64,000 nt of DNA from Streptomyces sp. NBC_01216 (GCF_035994945.1 NZ_CP108677.1:930001-994000); one strand, 5' to 3'. Positions 7,594-16,256 are shown, numbered from the stretch's first letter. The notes: generated from the sequence alone by a model not told the origin. A program made the numbers and translations.

Positions 7594-7641
7594 GGCAGAA
7601 CTCGACGTGCCGACAGGGCTTCAGGAGCGCATCATGACCCC

Positions 7642-7695
7642 ATGACCGAGAATCGACCGGCCATCACGGTGGAAGAGTTCACGCGTCACTGCTGA
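7642..7695 (+). pseudogene. Possible excisionase N-terminal remnant
   Basis: ATG at 7642 opens a 17-codon frame, MTENRPAITVEEFTRHC, then stop. RPAITVEE resembles the start of small MerR/excisionase-type helix-turn-helix proteins usually encoded just before the integrase. The frame runs directly into the integrase remnant in a different phase, consistent with a deletion between the two genes. The assignment rests on only about ten residues and is tentative. Confidence 0.3.
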
Positions 7696-7910
7696 TCAAG
7701 CACGGGGAGTCGGTCATGGTGGTGCAGAAGCGGCTTGGCCACTCGTCAGCGGCGATCACGCTGGACACGTACAGCCACCTCTGGCCGGACTCGGCCAGCA
7801 CCACCCGGCTGGCCGTTGAGCAGGGACTGAGCGGACTCCTGGGGCAGCCGAGGCAGGGCACATCTCAGGGCACAAACCAAGCAGAATCCACCGGAACGGA
7901 CGGGAAGTGA
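7680..7910 (+). pseudogene. C-terminal remnant of a tyrosine integrase
   Basis: The frame reads HASLLIKHGESVMVVQKRLG, then HSSAAITLDTYSHLWPDS. This is the end of an actinomycete tyrosine-recombinase catalytic domain, with the LGH box and the nucleophile Tyr in TYSHLWP retained. The first catalytic Arg, the HxxR box and the whole N-terminal DNA-binding part are gone; sequence before about 7680 does not belong to it. It ends 46 bp before the attR repeat, the usual location of the integrase gene. The remnant cannot encode an active recombinase. Confidence 0.88.
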
Positions 7911-7956
7911 CGGGAACGGATTCCTGATCACTGACAGTAATAGAGACAGGTGAGCC

Positions 7957-8038
7957 CCATGGATCTGCCGGTGATGCCGCCTGTGAAGCCGATGCTCGCC
8001 AAGGCCGTGAAGAAGATCCCGCCCGGGATGCAGTACGA
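7957..8038 (+). repeat. attR copy of the 82-bp ligase repeat
   Basis: Identical to 4538-4619 over 82 bp and forms the 5' coding end of the functional ligase gene. Upstream of 7957 the sequence is unrelated to that upstream of 4538, apart from chance matches. This copy came in with the element, whereas 4538-4619 is joined to the chromosomal promoter side. Confidence 0.88.
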
Positions 8039-9023
8039 GGCGAAATGGGACGGCTTCCGGGCCGTCGTCCACCGCGACGGTCCGGAGCTCGTCATCGGCA
8101 GCCGCACGGGCAAGCCGCTGACGCGTTACTTCCCCGAACTGGTCGCGGCACTGCCGTCCCGGCTGCCGCAGCGCTGCGTGGTCGACGGGGAGATCGTGAT
8201 CGAGCACGACGGGCGCCTCGACTTCGACCGGCTCACCGAGCGGATCCACCCCGCCGCCTCGCGGGTGCGGATGCTGGCCGAGACCTCTCCTGCCCGATTC
8301 ATCGCCTTCGACCTGCTCGCCCTCGGCGACGAGTCGCTGCTCGACGCTCCGCTGAGCCGCCGCCGGGCGGCCCTGGAGGAGGCGCTGCGCGGAGTCGACG
8401 CACCGGTCCACCTGGCACCGGCGACGAGGGATCCGGAGGTGGCCGCACGCTGGTTCGAGCAGTACGAGGGAGCCGGACTGGACGGGGTGATCGCCAAGCC
8501 GCCCGACCTGCCGTACCGGCCGGACGCCCGACTGATGTACAAGATCAAGCACGAGCGGACGGCCGACGCGGTGGTGGCGGGGTACCGCTTCCACAAGAGC
8601 GGTCCCGTCGTCGGCTCACTGCTCCTCGGCCTGTACGACGCCGCCGGGCGGCTTCAGCACGTCGGCGTCTGCGCGGCCTTCACCGCCCAGCGGCGCGCGG
8701 AGCTGGCCGCCGAGCTGGAGCCGCTGCGGATGGACCCTCCCCGGGGACATCCGTGGGCGGCGTGGGCGGACGAGTCGGCACATCAGGGCGCCCGGCTGCC
8801 GGGGGCCCCGAGCCGCTGGTCGGGGAAGAAGGACCTGTCGTGGGTGGCGCTGCGGCCGGAGCGGGTCTGCGAGGTGGGCTACGACCACATGGAGGGCGAC
8901 CGGTTCCGGCACACGGCCCAGTTCAGACGCTGGCGTCCGGACCGCGATCCCCGGTCCTGCGGATACGGGCAACTGGAGGAGCCGCTCTCCTACGACCTGG
9001 CGGAGGTACTGACCCCCGGGTGA
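7959..9023 (+). CDS. ATP-dependent DNA ligase
   Basis: A 354-residue ATP-dependent ligase that seals nicks through an enzyme-AMP intermediate; with Ku and the LigD-type polymerase it probably serves end joining. The adenylation motif EAKWDGFR places the AMP-accepting lysine at K29. Further motifs are GSRTG, the DGEIV block, GLDGVIAKPPDLPY and YKIKHERTADAVV; an OB-fold follows from about residue 205. ATG at 7959 matches the stub at 4540; a GTG at 7950 would add three residues (MSP). The first 27 codons lie inside the attR repeat, so the upstream promoter is element-derived rather than the ancestral one shared with the polymerase gene. Confidence 0.92.
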   Translation: MDLPVMPPVKPMLAKAVKKIPPGMQYEAKWDGFRAVVHRDGPELVIGSRTGKPLTRYFPELVAALPSRLPQRCVVDGEIVIEHDGRLDFDRLTERIHPAASRVRMLAETSPARFIAFDLLALGDESLLDAPLSRRRAALEEALRGVDAPVHLAPATRDPEVAARWFEQYEGAGLDGVIAKPPDLPYRPDARLMYKIKHERTADAVVAGYRFHKSGPVVGSLLLGLYDAAGRLQHVGVCAAFTAQRRAELAAELEPLRMDPPRGHPWAAWADESAHQGARLPGAPSRWSGKKDLSWVALRPERVCEVGYDHMEGDRFRHTAQFRRWRPDRDPRSCGYGQLEEPLSYDLAEVLTPG

Positions 9024-9639
9024 CATCGACGCCAGGACACCTCGCGCGGCGGCACGCCGGGAACCGCGGCGCGGGGGACGCACCCGCTCACCGCCCCGGG
9101 GGGATCGACTCCGGGCGGATCGGCTCCGGGCGCCCGGCGGCTGACGCACCGCCGGCTCCCGGCGACACACCACGGCCCCTTTCCGGGCCGGCCGCTCCAC
9201 CCACCCGTAGTCCCGCGCCCCACCTGTCCGCACCCGCCGCGACAGCTCGCCGTCCACCCCGAAGTCGTCCGGGTCTCAACCGTATCGGCGCGCGATCAAA
9301 CCCGAAGTCGCCCTGGGGGGACGTGAGATGCTTCACATTCACCGGCGGGGTGACGAGCCCTCGACACCCCTTTCCCGGCCTCGCGTTCGACGAACATCCA
9401 CGCGATCCACCGCCGGGGGCGGCCGGGAAGATCGCGCCCCGTCCGCCGCACCTGCGGGAACACGGTGAACCGCCCGCGTGCCGTCACGGCACCCCGGTCC
9501 GCGGCCGGGCCGCATACCGCGCCGGGGGCCCGCGCGTCGTCGCCGGGCCGGGACATCCCCGTCGACGAACCCTGAACCGCATCCGGTACGTATGTAGAGG
9601 AGAGACCCCACCTCGGCACCGGACCCACAAGGACTACCC
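9024..9639. other. Intergenic region without supportable gene
   Basis: About 616 bp. Open frames here on either strand are arginine/proline/glycine-rich and have no recognisable family or ribosome site, so none is called. The region may contain the ligase terminator and the promoter of the small gene that starts at 9640. Confidence 0.5.
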
Positions 9640-9894
9640 GTGATCACCTCGCCCTCGCCCCTCGTCCCCGTCCCGATTCCCGACCGCGTGGCCGCCATGA
9701 TCGGTTCATGCCTGCCGCTGCACGTCCTGCAGGCGGAGGTCGACGCCGACAGCGCGGCACGTGAGGTGTACCGGTTCCGCGGGCCGCTCTGCGCGGAGGA
9801 CCGGGCGGACCGTGAGCACGCCCTCGCGGCGCTGGCACGCGCGAACAAGATCCTGGCCAAGCACCATCCGCTGCTGCCGGTGCGCCCGAGGTAG
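9640..9894 (+). CDS. Small hypothetical protein (84 aa)
   Basis: GTG start; begins MITSPSPLVPVPIPDRVAAMIG and ends ALARANKILAKHHPLLPVRPR. The middle (EVDADSAAREVYRFRGPLCAEDRADREHALAAL) has the charge pattern of a two-helix protein and normal third-position G/C, so it is probably a real gene. No family recognised, no signal peptide, no obvious partner in the neighbourhood. Confidence 0.5.
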   Translation: MITSPSPLVPVPIPDRVAAMIGSCLPLHVLQAEVDADSAAREVYRFRGPLCAEDRADREHALAALARANKILAKHHPLLPVRPR

Positions 9895-10071
9895 TCCACC
9901 GGCCTTCGCCCGGGGACCGCGACGCCCCACGGACGAGGAGGCCCGCGCGCGGGGCCGGCCACAGCGACGTCCCACCGGTCCGCCGGCCCCCACGCGCCCC
10001 GCGCCGTCCGGTGCGCGCCGCGGGGGTGCCCGCCCCCGGCGAGGCGGCGGCCCCGGGCACCGGAGCGGCCC

Positions 10072-10509
10072 TCACTCCAGGAAGTCGCCGTCCACGTAGA
10101 CCCAGGCACCGTCGTGACGTTCGAAGCGGCTGCGCTCGTGGAGCACGCCCTCCTCACCGCCGTGCGCGTACCGCGCGACGAAGGTCACCGTGCCGTACCG
10201 GTGGAAGGCGGTACCGTCCGTCGTCTCCCGGATGTCGAGTCCGCCCCAGCGCGGGGCCGGGTCGAAGCCGACGTCGCCGGGGCGGGTCCGTGGAGCCCAG
10301 GTGCGCAGCAGGTACGCCTCGTCGCGGACGACGAAGGCGCTGTAGCGCGAACGCATGAGGAGCGCGGCGGTCGGGGCCGCGGCCGTACCGGCGTGGAAGC
10401 GTCCGCAGCACTCCCCGTAGGCGGCGGGGAGACCGCAGGGACAGGGCGCGTCCGCGCTGATCGCGGGGAGGGAGGACCGCCGGGGGCGGCGGTTGGCGCG
10501 TCGGGACAT
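10072..10509 (-). CDS. YchJ-family (UPF0225) protein with SEC-C zinc motif
   Basis: 145 residues. The N-terminal SEC-C metal site is visible as CPCGLPAAYGECCGRFH (C-x-C-x8-C-C), followed by the conserved LMRSRYSAFVVRDEAYLLRTW and by an NTF2-like fold with FVARY and the C-terminal ERHDGAWVYVDG. Length and order match the family. Function is unproven; SEC-C motifs bind zinc and often mediate protein contacts. The ATG at 10509 gives a basic N-terminal extension (MSRRANRRPRRSS) that may not all be translated. Confidence 0.9.
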   Translation of the reverse strand: MSRRANRRPRRSSLPAISADAPCPCGLPAAYGECCGRFHAGTAAAPTAALLMRSRYSAFVVRDEAYLLRTWAPRTRPGDVGFDPAPRWGGLDIRETTDGTAFHRYGTVTFVARYAHGGEEGVLHERSRFERHDGAWVYVDGDFLE

Positions 10510-10628
10510 GCCGCCATTGTCCCCGGCCCAGGGCGAGGCCCACGACCCGGGCTGCTCCGTGTCCGGCCCCGGGGCCGGACCGCACGTCTCGCTCCACTGA
10601 ACGGCCTGACCGGGCCCGCCACCCAGCC

Positions 10629-11360
10629 GTGGCCCGGGATGCTGCGGAGCATGCTCAACCGGAAGTCGATCCCCCGACCGTGGCCGCGTACACCCACGAG
10701 GTCCCGACGGAGCGGATGAACCGCTTCCGCGACATGCTCCCCGCCGCGATCCTGGAGGCGCGGGAGGCCGCGCTGCTCGACCCCGCGAACCCGGGACCGT
10801 GGGTCGTCATGGTCACCGCCGCCCGCGGAGCCCAGTACGGCCACGACCGCTTCCGGCCCCTGTGGGAAGGGCTTGTCGCCCGCGCCCCCACCACGAGGGG
10901 CACTGGCAGGCGCTCCGGTACTGGTGCGCCACGTGGTTCGGCAGCGACCGGCGGATGATGCGGTTCGCCCGCGACGCGGTCCGCAAGGCCCCGGCCGGCA
11001 GCTCGCCGGCCGGGATCTCCCTGCACGCCCTGAGCGAGCTGACCTGGCGGTCCGGCCCTTCCGTGTTGTCCGCCACACCCGCGGCGAGGGCACGCCTCGG
11101 GGAGATCGCGCGGCCGTTCGCCGAGGTGGCTCCGGACGACGAGCGCCTGCCCGCCCTGCGCCACCTGCCGGCGCGCTTCATGCTCCGGTCGAGGATGTAC
11201 GCCGCCGCCCTGGAGCAGTTCCGCCTCATCGGTCCCTGGTGCGGTGCCGGCCCCTGGCGCGAGGGCGGGACCCCGTGGCGGCCTTCGAAAGCGCGCGCGG
11301 CACCGCGGCGAAGCTGGCCCGCGCCACCGCCACCCCGAGAGCGCAGCTTCACGGGATAGG
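10629..11360 (+). pseudogene. Frameshifted hypothetical protein gene
   Basis: Coherent protein sequence continues through three frames. First comes TERMNRFRDMLPAAILEAREA to FRPLWEGLVARAP; after a slip in a C-run near 10885-10890, HHEGHWQALRYWCATWFGSD to QFRLIGPWCGAGPWREGG; then, after a slip in a G-run near 11265-11275, DPVAAFESARGTAAKLARAT. Both breaks are in homopolymers, so either the gene is inactive or the assembly has two single-base errors. The protein looks like a cytoplasmic helical-repeat hypothetical of ~240 residues; no named family is recognised. Confidence 0.65.
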
Positions 11361-11648
11361 CCACCGAGCACCGCACGCGAGTCCCGAACCACGGTCCGCT
11401 TCGGCGGGGGAGCTCAGTCGTACGGGCCGGGTACCCGGAAGCGGATCCGGTCGCTGCGGCGCTCGACATCACAGGCTGGTCGAGTGACCGCCGCCGTCGC
11501 GCGCCGCATCCGACCGGGTCCACTGCGGACTCCCGGTGCCGCTGACCCCTGAGCGGCTCCTCGAACCGCGGAGAAGACGTCGGCCGGTCCCTCGGGGACG
11601 AAGGCGCCACGGTCGGCCCTCCCCCGCCGGCGGGATGCCCGTCGCGGG

Positions 11649-12041
11649 TCAGAGGCCCGGCCGAAAGCGGAGCGGGTGTGCCTCTGGTACCTCCACGACG
11701 ACGATCCGCACCCCGTCCGGGTCCGCGATCCACATCTCGACGAGGCCCCAGGGTTCGGTGACCGGTTCCCGGAGGACGACGACGTCCTCGCCGCGCAGTT
11801 CCTCGCGCGCCGCGCGCACGTCGTCGACCTGGAGCCAGAGCCGGAGCTCCGGCGTGGGCGGCGGCGCGGCGGCGCGCCCGGAGACCTCGAGGAAGCCGCC
11901 GCCCAGGAAGTAGACGGTGCCCCGCTCGGCGCCGGTGCCGAACTCGCGGTACACGGCGAGCCCGAGCGTCTCGCCGTAGAAGCGCCGGGAGCGCTCGGGG
12001 TCGGCCGGCCGCAGCAGGATCCGGCTGCTCAGTACGTGCAT
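11649..12041 (-). CDS. VOC-superfamily (glyoxalase/bleomycin-resistance-like) protein
   Basis: 130 residues with the paired beta-alpha-beta-beta-beta pattern of the vicinal-oxygen-chelate fold. The first module is VLSSRILLRPADPERSRRFY to VYFLGGGFLEVSG and the second LRLWLQVDDVRAAREELR to VEMWIADPDGVRIVVVEV. Candidate metal or ligand residues (E in FLEV, E in VEMW) are present. The C-terminal ADPDGVRIVVVE is typical of the family. Substrate cannot be predicted. It is divergent from the GH4 gene, 17 bp away, so the two share a very short promoter region. Confidence 0.88.
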   Translation of the reverse strand: MHVLSSRILLRPADPERSRRFYGETLGLAVYREFGTGAERGTVYFLGGGFLEVSGRAAAPPPTPELRLWLQVDDVRAAREELRGEDVVVLREPVTEPWGLVEMWIADPDGVRIVVVEVPEAHPLRFRPGL

Positions 12042-12058
12042 CCCGGTAGCGTACGACC

Positions 12059-13402
12059 ATGAGACTGACGATTCTCGGAGGCGGCGGTTTCCGGGTGCCC
12101 CTGGTGTACGGAGCGCTGCTCGGCGACCGCGCCGAAGGGCGGGTCACCCGTGTCACGCTCCACGACCTCGACTCCGGCAGGCTCGCGGCGATCTCCCGGG
12201 TCCTCGCCGAGCAGGGCGAGGGGGTGCGGGACGCCCCGGAGGTGGTGGCGACCACCGATCTGGACGAAGCCCTGCGCGGAGCCGACTTCGTCTTCTCGGC
12301 GATCCGCGTCGGCGGGCTGGAAGGCCGGGCGGCGGACGAGCGGATCGCGCTCGCCGAGGGCGTGCTCGGGCAGGAGACCGTCGGGGCGGGCGGTGTCGCC
12401 TACGGGCTGCGGACGGTGCCGGTCGCGACCCACATCGCACGGCGGATCGCCGCGGTGGCGCCCGGCGCCTGGGTCATCAACTTCACCAATCCGGCCGGTC
12501 TGGTGACCGAGGCCATGTCGCGCGTCCTGGGCGACCGGGTCGTCGGCATCTGTGACTCCCCGGTGGGTCTGGGCCGCCGGGTCGCCCGGCTGCTGGGCGC
12601 GGACCCGGACGAGGCGTGGATCGACTACGTGGGACTCAACCACCTGGGCTGGCTGCGGGGCCTGCGCGTCGGGGGGCGGGACGAACTGCCCCGGCTCCTC
12701 GGGGACGAGCGGGCGCTCGGCTCCTTCGAGGAGGGCAGGCTCTTCGGCCCGGAATGGCTCCGCTCCCTGGGCGCGATCCCCAACGAGTACCTGCACTACT
12801 ACTACTTCAACCGCGAGGCCGTGCGGGCGTACCGGCAGGCCGAACGGACGCGGGGCGCCTATCTGCGGGACCAGCAGGCGGGCTTCTACCGGGAGGCGGG
12901 CGAGCCCGGCACGGGGGCGCTGGCGGCCTGGCGGTGCACGCTGGCCGAGCGCGAGGCGACGTACATGGCGGCGAACCGGAAGGCCGCGGGTGTCGGGGAG
13001 CGCGCCGAGGAGGACCTGGAGTCCGGAGGGTACGAGAAGGTCGCCCTGGCGCTGATGCGGGCCGTCGCCCGCAACGAACGCGCCACGCTGATCCTCAACG
13101 TCCTCAATCGCGGCACGCTTTCGGTGCTGGACGACGACGCGGTCGTCGAGGTGCCCTGCTTCGTGGACGCGACGGGAGCCCACCCCGTGACGGTGGCTCC
13201 GCTGCCGTACCACGCGGTGGGTCTGGTGACGGCGGTCAAGGGCGTGGAACGCGAGGTCCTGGCGGCGGCGGAGAGCGGATCACGGGCGACGGCCGTCAAG
13301 GCCCTCGCGCTGCATCCGCTGGTCGACTCGGTGTCCGTGGCCCGCAGGCTGCTGGACGGCTACACCGCCGAGCATCCGGGTCTTGCCTATCTGCGAAGCT
13401 GA
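12059..13402 (+). CDS. GH4-family 6-phospho-beta-glucosidase-like enzyme
   Basis: 447 residues. Family 4 glycosidases use NAD+ and a divalent metal to cleave glycosides by an oxidation-elimination mechanism. The N-terminal dinucleotide-binding site (LTILGGGGFR), NFTNPAGLVTEA, the metal-ligand cysteine C165 in GICDSPVG and H195 in GLNHLGW are all present. The LNHLGW form favours the 6-phospho-beta-glucosidase branch over alpha-glucosidases. No PTS or ABC sugar transporter is encoded nearby, so the origin of the phosphorylated substrate is not evident. The start is the first ATG, 17 bp from the opposing VOC gene. Confidence 0.9.
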   Translation: MRLTILGGGGFRVPLVYGALLGDRAEGRVTRVTLHDLDSGRLAAISRVLAEQGEGVRDAPEVVATTDLDEALRGADFVFSAIRVGGLEGRAADERIALAEGVLGQETVGAGGVAYGLRTVPVATHIARRIAAVAPGAWVINFTNPAGLVTEAMSRVLGDRVVGICDSPVGLGRRVARLLGADPDEAWIDYVGLNHLGWLRGLRVGGRDELPRLLGDERALGSFEEGRLFGPEWLRSLGAIPNEYLHYYYFNREAVRAYRQAERTRGAYLRDQQAGFYREAGEPGTGALAAWRCTLAEREATYMAANRKAAGVGERAEEDLESGGYEKVALALMRAVARNERATLILNVLNRGTLSVLDDDAVVEVPCFVDATGAHPVTVAPLPYHAVGLVTAVKGVEREVLAAAESGSRATAVKALALHPLVDSVSVARRLLDGYTAEHPGLAYLRS

Positions 13403-13470
13403 CGTGGACGGCCGACGTCGGCCGACGGACGTCTTTACGAGGCTCGGGACACGCCATACGCTCGCGCCCC

Positions 13471-15372
13471 ATGACCTCATGTGGCTTGGGTATCCGGCGC
13501 GCGCGAGGGGTGGTCGCCAGACTCCTCGCGGGCTGTCTGCTGGCCGTGGGGCTGGTGGGAGCCGGGCCCGCGGTCGTCGCCGCCCCGGCGGTCACCGACG
13601 CCGCCACCGTGGTCCCCCTCCAGAACACCGGCCCCGCCGCACAGCGGTTCAACCTGGTCGTCATGGGCGACGGGTACACGGCCGAGGAGATGCCGGTGTT
13701 CCGCGCCGACGTCGAAAGACATCTGAACGTGCTGTGGAGTGTGGAGCCGTTCGCCTCGTACCGCTCGTACGTCAACGTCTGGGCGGTGGAGGTCGCGTCC
13801 CGCGAGTCCGGCGTCGACTGTGATCCGGGGCTGGACGCGCCGCGTCGCGACACCGCCCTGGGCATGGGCTTCTGGGGCGGCTGCGACCCGGGCAGCGTGC
13901 GCCGGCTGCTCACCGTGGACGGCCGGCTCGCTGGCGACCTCGCCGATCTCGTCCCCGGGACGAACGCCGCGAACCGGCAGATCGTCGCCCTGGCGCACAG
14001 CGACACCTACGGCGGCGCGGGCGGAAGGTACGCCACCGCCTCGGGCGGGAACGCCCTGTCGTCCCTCATCACCCCGCATGAGATCGGACATTCGCTCGGT
14101 GGGCTGCAGGACGAGTACGACTACTACGCGCGGGGCGTGCCGGGAGAGAGCTACGCGGGTCCCGAACCGTCCTCCGCGCATCACACGCTGCTGAGCGAGG
14201 AGGAGATGCGGGCGCGGGGGGCCAAGTGGTGGCGCTGGCTCGGTGAGGAGAGCGCCTCGGGCGGGATCATCGGCCGCCACGAGGGCGGGATGTACAGCAC
14301 CCGGGGTGTCTGGCGGCCGAGCCGGCACTCGCTGATGAAGACCCTCGGCTACGCCTTCGACCAGGTGGAGCGGGAGGTGATGGTCCAGGCGATCTCGGCG
14401 AGGGTGGATCTGGTCCAGGGCCACACGGACGACTCGGCTCCGTTGGGGACCGACCGGACCGTCTGGGTGGACACCCTGCATCCCGTGGGCGGTGAGCTCT
14501 CGGTGCGGTGGCGGCTCGACGGACGGCCGCTGGCCACCCGCAACGCCCGGAGTGTGGATCTGCGGCGTCTGCGCCTCTCCCCCGGCGACCACACGCTCAC
14601 CGTGACGGTGAGCGACCCGACGCCGTTCGTGCGCGATCCGGCGGTGCGCGCCTCGACGGCGCTGACCCGTACCGTGACCTGGACGGTGAACCCCTCCCGG
14701 ACGACGCCCCGGGAGAAGGTCCCGGCCGCCTTCACCGGCCACACCCCGAGCGGGAACCCGGTCGGCGCGCGATCCGTGGTGTACGCCGACACCACCCATC
14801 CGACGGACCGCGTGCTCACGGTGCGCTGGAGTCTCGACGGCCGTCCCCTCGCGAATCCGGGAAACGACCGTGACCTCGACCTGCGTTCGCTGCGCCTCGC
14901 GCCGGGTACGCACACCCTGACGGCCCGTGTCCCGGGCGTCCGGGGCGCGTTGCGGTGGACGGTGGACGCCCGCCCGGCGACGGCCGGGTACGCGTTGTCG
15001 GAGCCACTGCGGACCGTGCGCCGGCCGGGGCGGCCCGTGGAGTACGTCTACGACGGGCCGTTCACGATGCGGCTGACGGCGCGCGACGACCACCCGGGGT
15101 CCGTGGTGCGTCAGTTCCGGGTGGACGGCGACGGGTGGTACACCTACTACGGCTGGCCCACGGACGCCGACGCGCCCTTCCGCTTCTCGCCGAGCGGCAC
15201 GCTCATCGACGGTCTGGTCTACGGCAAGCTGGGACGGAGCCGGGCCGTGCCGTGGGATGACGCGGCACCGGACTACGGCACCCACACGGTGGAGTACCGG
15301 ACCGTCGACGCGGCGGGCAACGTGAGCGCCCCGTCCGCCTTCCGGGTCACGCTGGTGAAGCCGGCCTCCTGA
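13471..15372 (+). CDS. Secreted M64-family metallopeptidase
   Basis: 633 residues. A Sec signal peptide (basic start, hydrophobic LLAGCLLAVGLVGAGPAVVAA to about residue 38) directs export. The peptidase M64 domain, related to Clostridium ramosum IgA peptidase, begins with FNLVVMGDGYTAEEM and has the zinc site HEIGH at 203-207 followed by GGLQDEYDY. From about residue 310 come two related Ig-like repeats (VDTLHPVGGELSVRWRLDGRPL; ADTTHPTDRVLTVRWSLDG) and a third beta-rich C-terminal domain. The ATG at 13471 was chosen because it starts the signal peptide; the open frame upstream overlaps the GH4 gene. A strong terminator follows. Confidence 0.9.
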   Translation: MTSCGLGIRRARGVVARLLAGCLLAVGLVGAGPAVVAAPAVTDAATVVPLQNTGPAAQRFNLVVMGDGYTAEEMPVFRADVERHLNVLWSVEPFASYRSYVNVWAVEVASRESGVDCDPGLDAPRRDTALGMGFWGGCDPGSVRRLLTVDGRLAGDLADLVPGTNAANRQIVALAHSDTYGGAGGRYATASGGNALSSLITPHEIGHSLGGLQDEYDYYARGVPGESYAGPEPSSAHHTLLSEEEMRARGAKWWRWLGEESASGGIIGRHEGGMYSTRGVWRPSRHSLMKTLGYAFDQVEREVMVQAISARVDLVQGHTDDSAPLGTDRTVWVDTLHPVGGELSVRWRLDGRPLATRNARSVDLRRLRLSPGDHTLTVTVSDPTPFVRDPAVRASTALTRTVTWTVNPSRTTPREKVPAAFTGHTPSGNPVGARSVVYADTTHPTDRVLTVRWSLDGRPLANPGNDRDLDLRSLRLAPGTHTLTARVPGVRGALRWTVDARPATAGYALSEPLRTVRRPGRPVEYVYDGPFTMRLTARDDHPGSVVRQFRVDGDGWYTYYGWPTDADAPFRFSPSGTLIDGLVYGKLGRSRAVPWDDAAPDYGTHTVEYRTVDAAGNVSAPSAFRVTLVKPAS

Positions 15373-15384
15373 GAGCCTGTCGAA

Positions 15385-15425
15385 GGGAGAGGCCCGCCGC
15401 CCCTCACGGTCCGCGGGCCTCTCCC
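15385..15425. terminator. Bidirectional terminator, 13-bp perfect arms
   Basis: GGGAGAGGCCCGC at 15385-15397 pairs with 15413-15425 across a 15-base loop. It lies between the convergent M64 peptidase and methyltransferase genes, 13 bp after the first stop and 25 bp beyond the end of the second. Confidence 0.8.
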
Positions 15426-15449
15426 GTCACGGGGCGGGCGGAGGGACGG

Positions 15450-16256
15450 TCAGAGCTTGCGCCCGACCGCGGCCCAGCCCGGGATCGGGTCGTCGCCGGC
15501 GACCGGAACGGGCTCGCCCAGTTCCGGATGCCACTCCGCGGTGAGGGAGACGCCGGGCTCGACGAACTCCATGCCCTCGAAGAAGGCGGCCAGTTCGTCG
15601 CGCGAGCGGGGTCGCAGAGTCAGTCCCCTCGCCCGGTACATGCCGGCGGCCTTCGCCGCGCCCTCCGGATCGAAGTCCCCGGTGACGTGGGAGAGCACGA
15701 GGTAGCTGCCGGGTGCGAGCTTCTCCACCAGCTTGGCGACCAGCTCGTAGGCTCCGTCCTCGTCCCCCACGAAGTGCAGCAGAGCGAGCATCGAGAGGGC
15801 GATTGGCTGGTCGAAATCAAGGACCTTTCCGGCCCTTTCGAGGATCATCTCAGGCTCGCGGGCGTCCGCCTGGATGTACTCCGTGGCCCCCGCGGGGGTC
15901 GAGCGCAGCAGGGCGGCCGCGTGCGCGAGCACGATCGGGTCGTTGTCGCAGTAGACGATCCGCGAGTCGGGCGCGACCTGCTGGGCGATCTGGTGCAGGT
16001 TGGGCTCGGTCGGGATGCCGGTGCCGACGTCGAGGTACTGCCGTACGCCGTGGGCGCTGAGCCAGCGGATCGCGCGGTGCATGAAGGCCCGGTTCACCCG
16101 GGCCATGTCCCTGCCCCGGGCGTCGACGGTCAGGAGCTGCCTGGCCATCTCCTCGTCGACCGGGTAGTTGTCCTTGCCCCCCAGGAACCAGTCGTACATC
16201 CGCGCGGGATGCGGCTTGCTGGTGTCGATCCTTGCGGCTGCGGGGTCCTGGGTCAT
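15450..16256 (-). CDS. SAM-dependent methyltransferase (DUF574 type)
   Basis: 268 residues; a large Streptomyces-specific methyltransferase family. The diagnostic N-terminus IDTSKPHPARMYDWFLGGKDNYPVDEEMA is complete in this protein. The SAM-binding motif is YLDVGTGIPT, followed by YCDNDPIVLAHA and IQADAREPEMIL. ATG at 16256 has AGGAG 8 nt upstream. Genes of this family are often found next to XRE/DUF397 modules, as here. The methyl acceptor is unknown. Confidence 0.92.
   Translation of the reverse strand: MTQDPAAARIDTSKPHPARMYDWFLGGKDNYPVDEEMARQLLTVDARGRDMARVNRAFMHRAIRWLSAHGVRQYLDVGTGIPTEPNLHQIAQQVAPDSRIVYCDNDPIVLAHAAALLRSTPAGATEYIQADAREPEMILERAGKVLDFDQPIALSMLALLHFVGDEDGAYELVAKLVEKLAPGSYLVLSHVTGDFDPEGAAKAAGMYRARGLTLRPRSRDELAAFFEGMEFVEPGVSLTAEWHPELGEPVPVAGDDPIPGWAAVGRKL

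Larger units (their letters stand above)
4538..8038 (+). mobile_element. Decayed integrative element inserted in a DNA ligase gene
   Basis: An 82-bp perfect direct repeat (4538-4619 and 7957-8038) bounds about 3.4 kb. The repeat contains the first 27 codons of the ATP-dependent DNA ligase and acts as attL/attR. The cargo is a small hypothetical gene, a nuclease fragment, two minus-strand hypotheticals, a divergent control region with a four-site dyad, a small gene/DUF6879/XRE module, and the C-terminal remnant of a tyrosine integrase beside attR. That order, regulators then integrase then att site, is typical of actinomycete integrative elements. No replication, transfer or complete integrase gene remains, so the element is probably immobile. 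The insertion left the downstream ligase gene intact. Confidence 0.85.

Noticed and set aside
9088..9628. Minus-strand open frames between the ligase and the small gene at 9640
   Set aside because: Arginine/glycine-rich translations without start signals or similarity.
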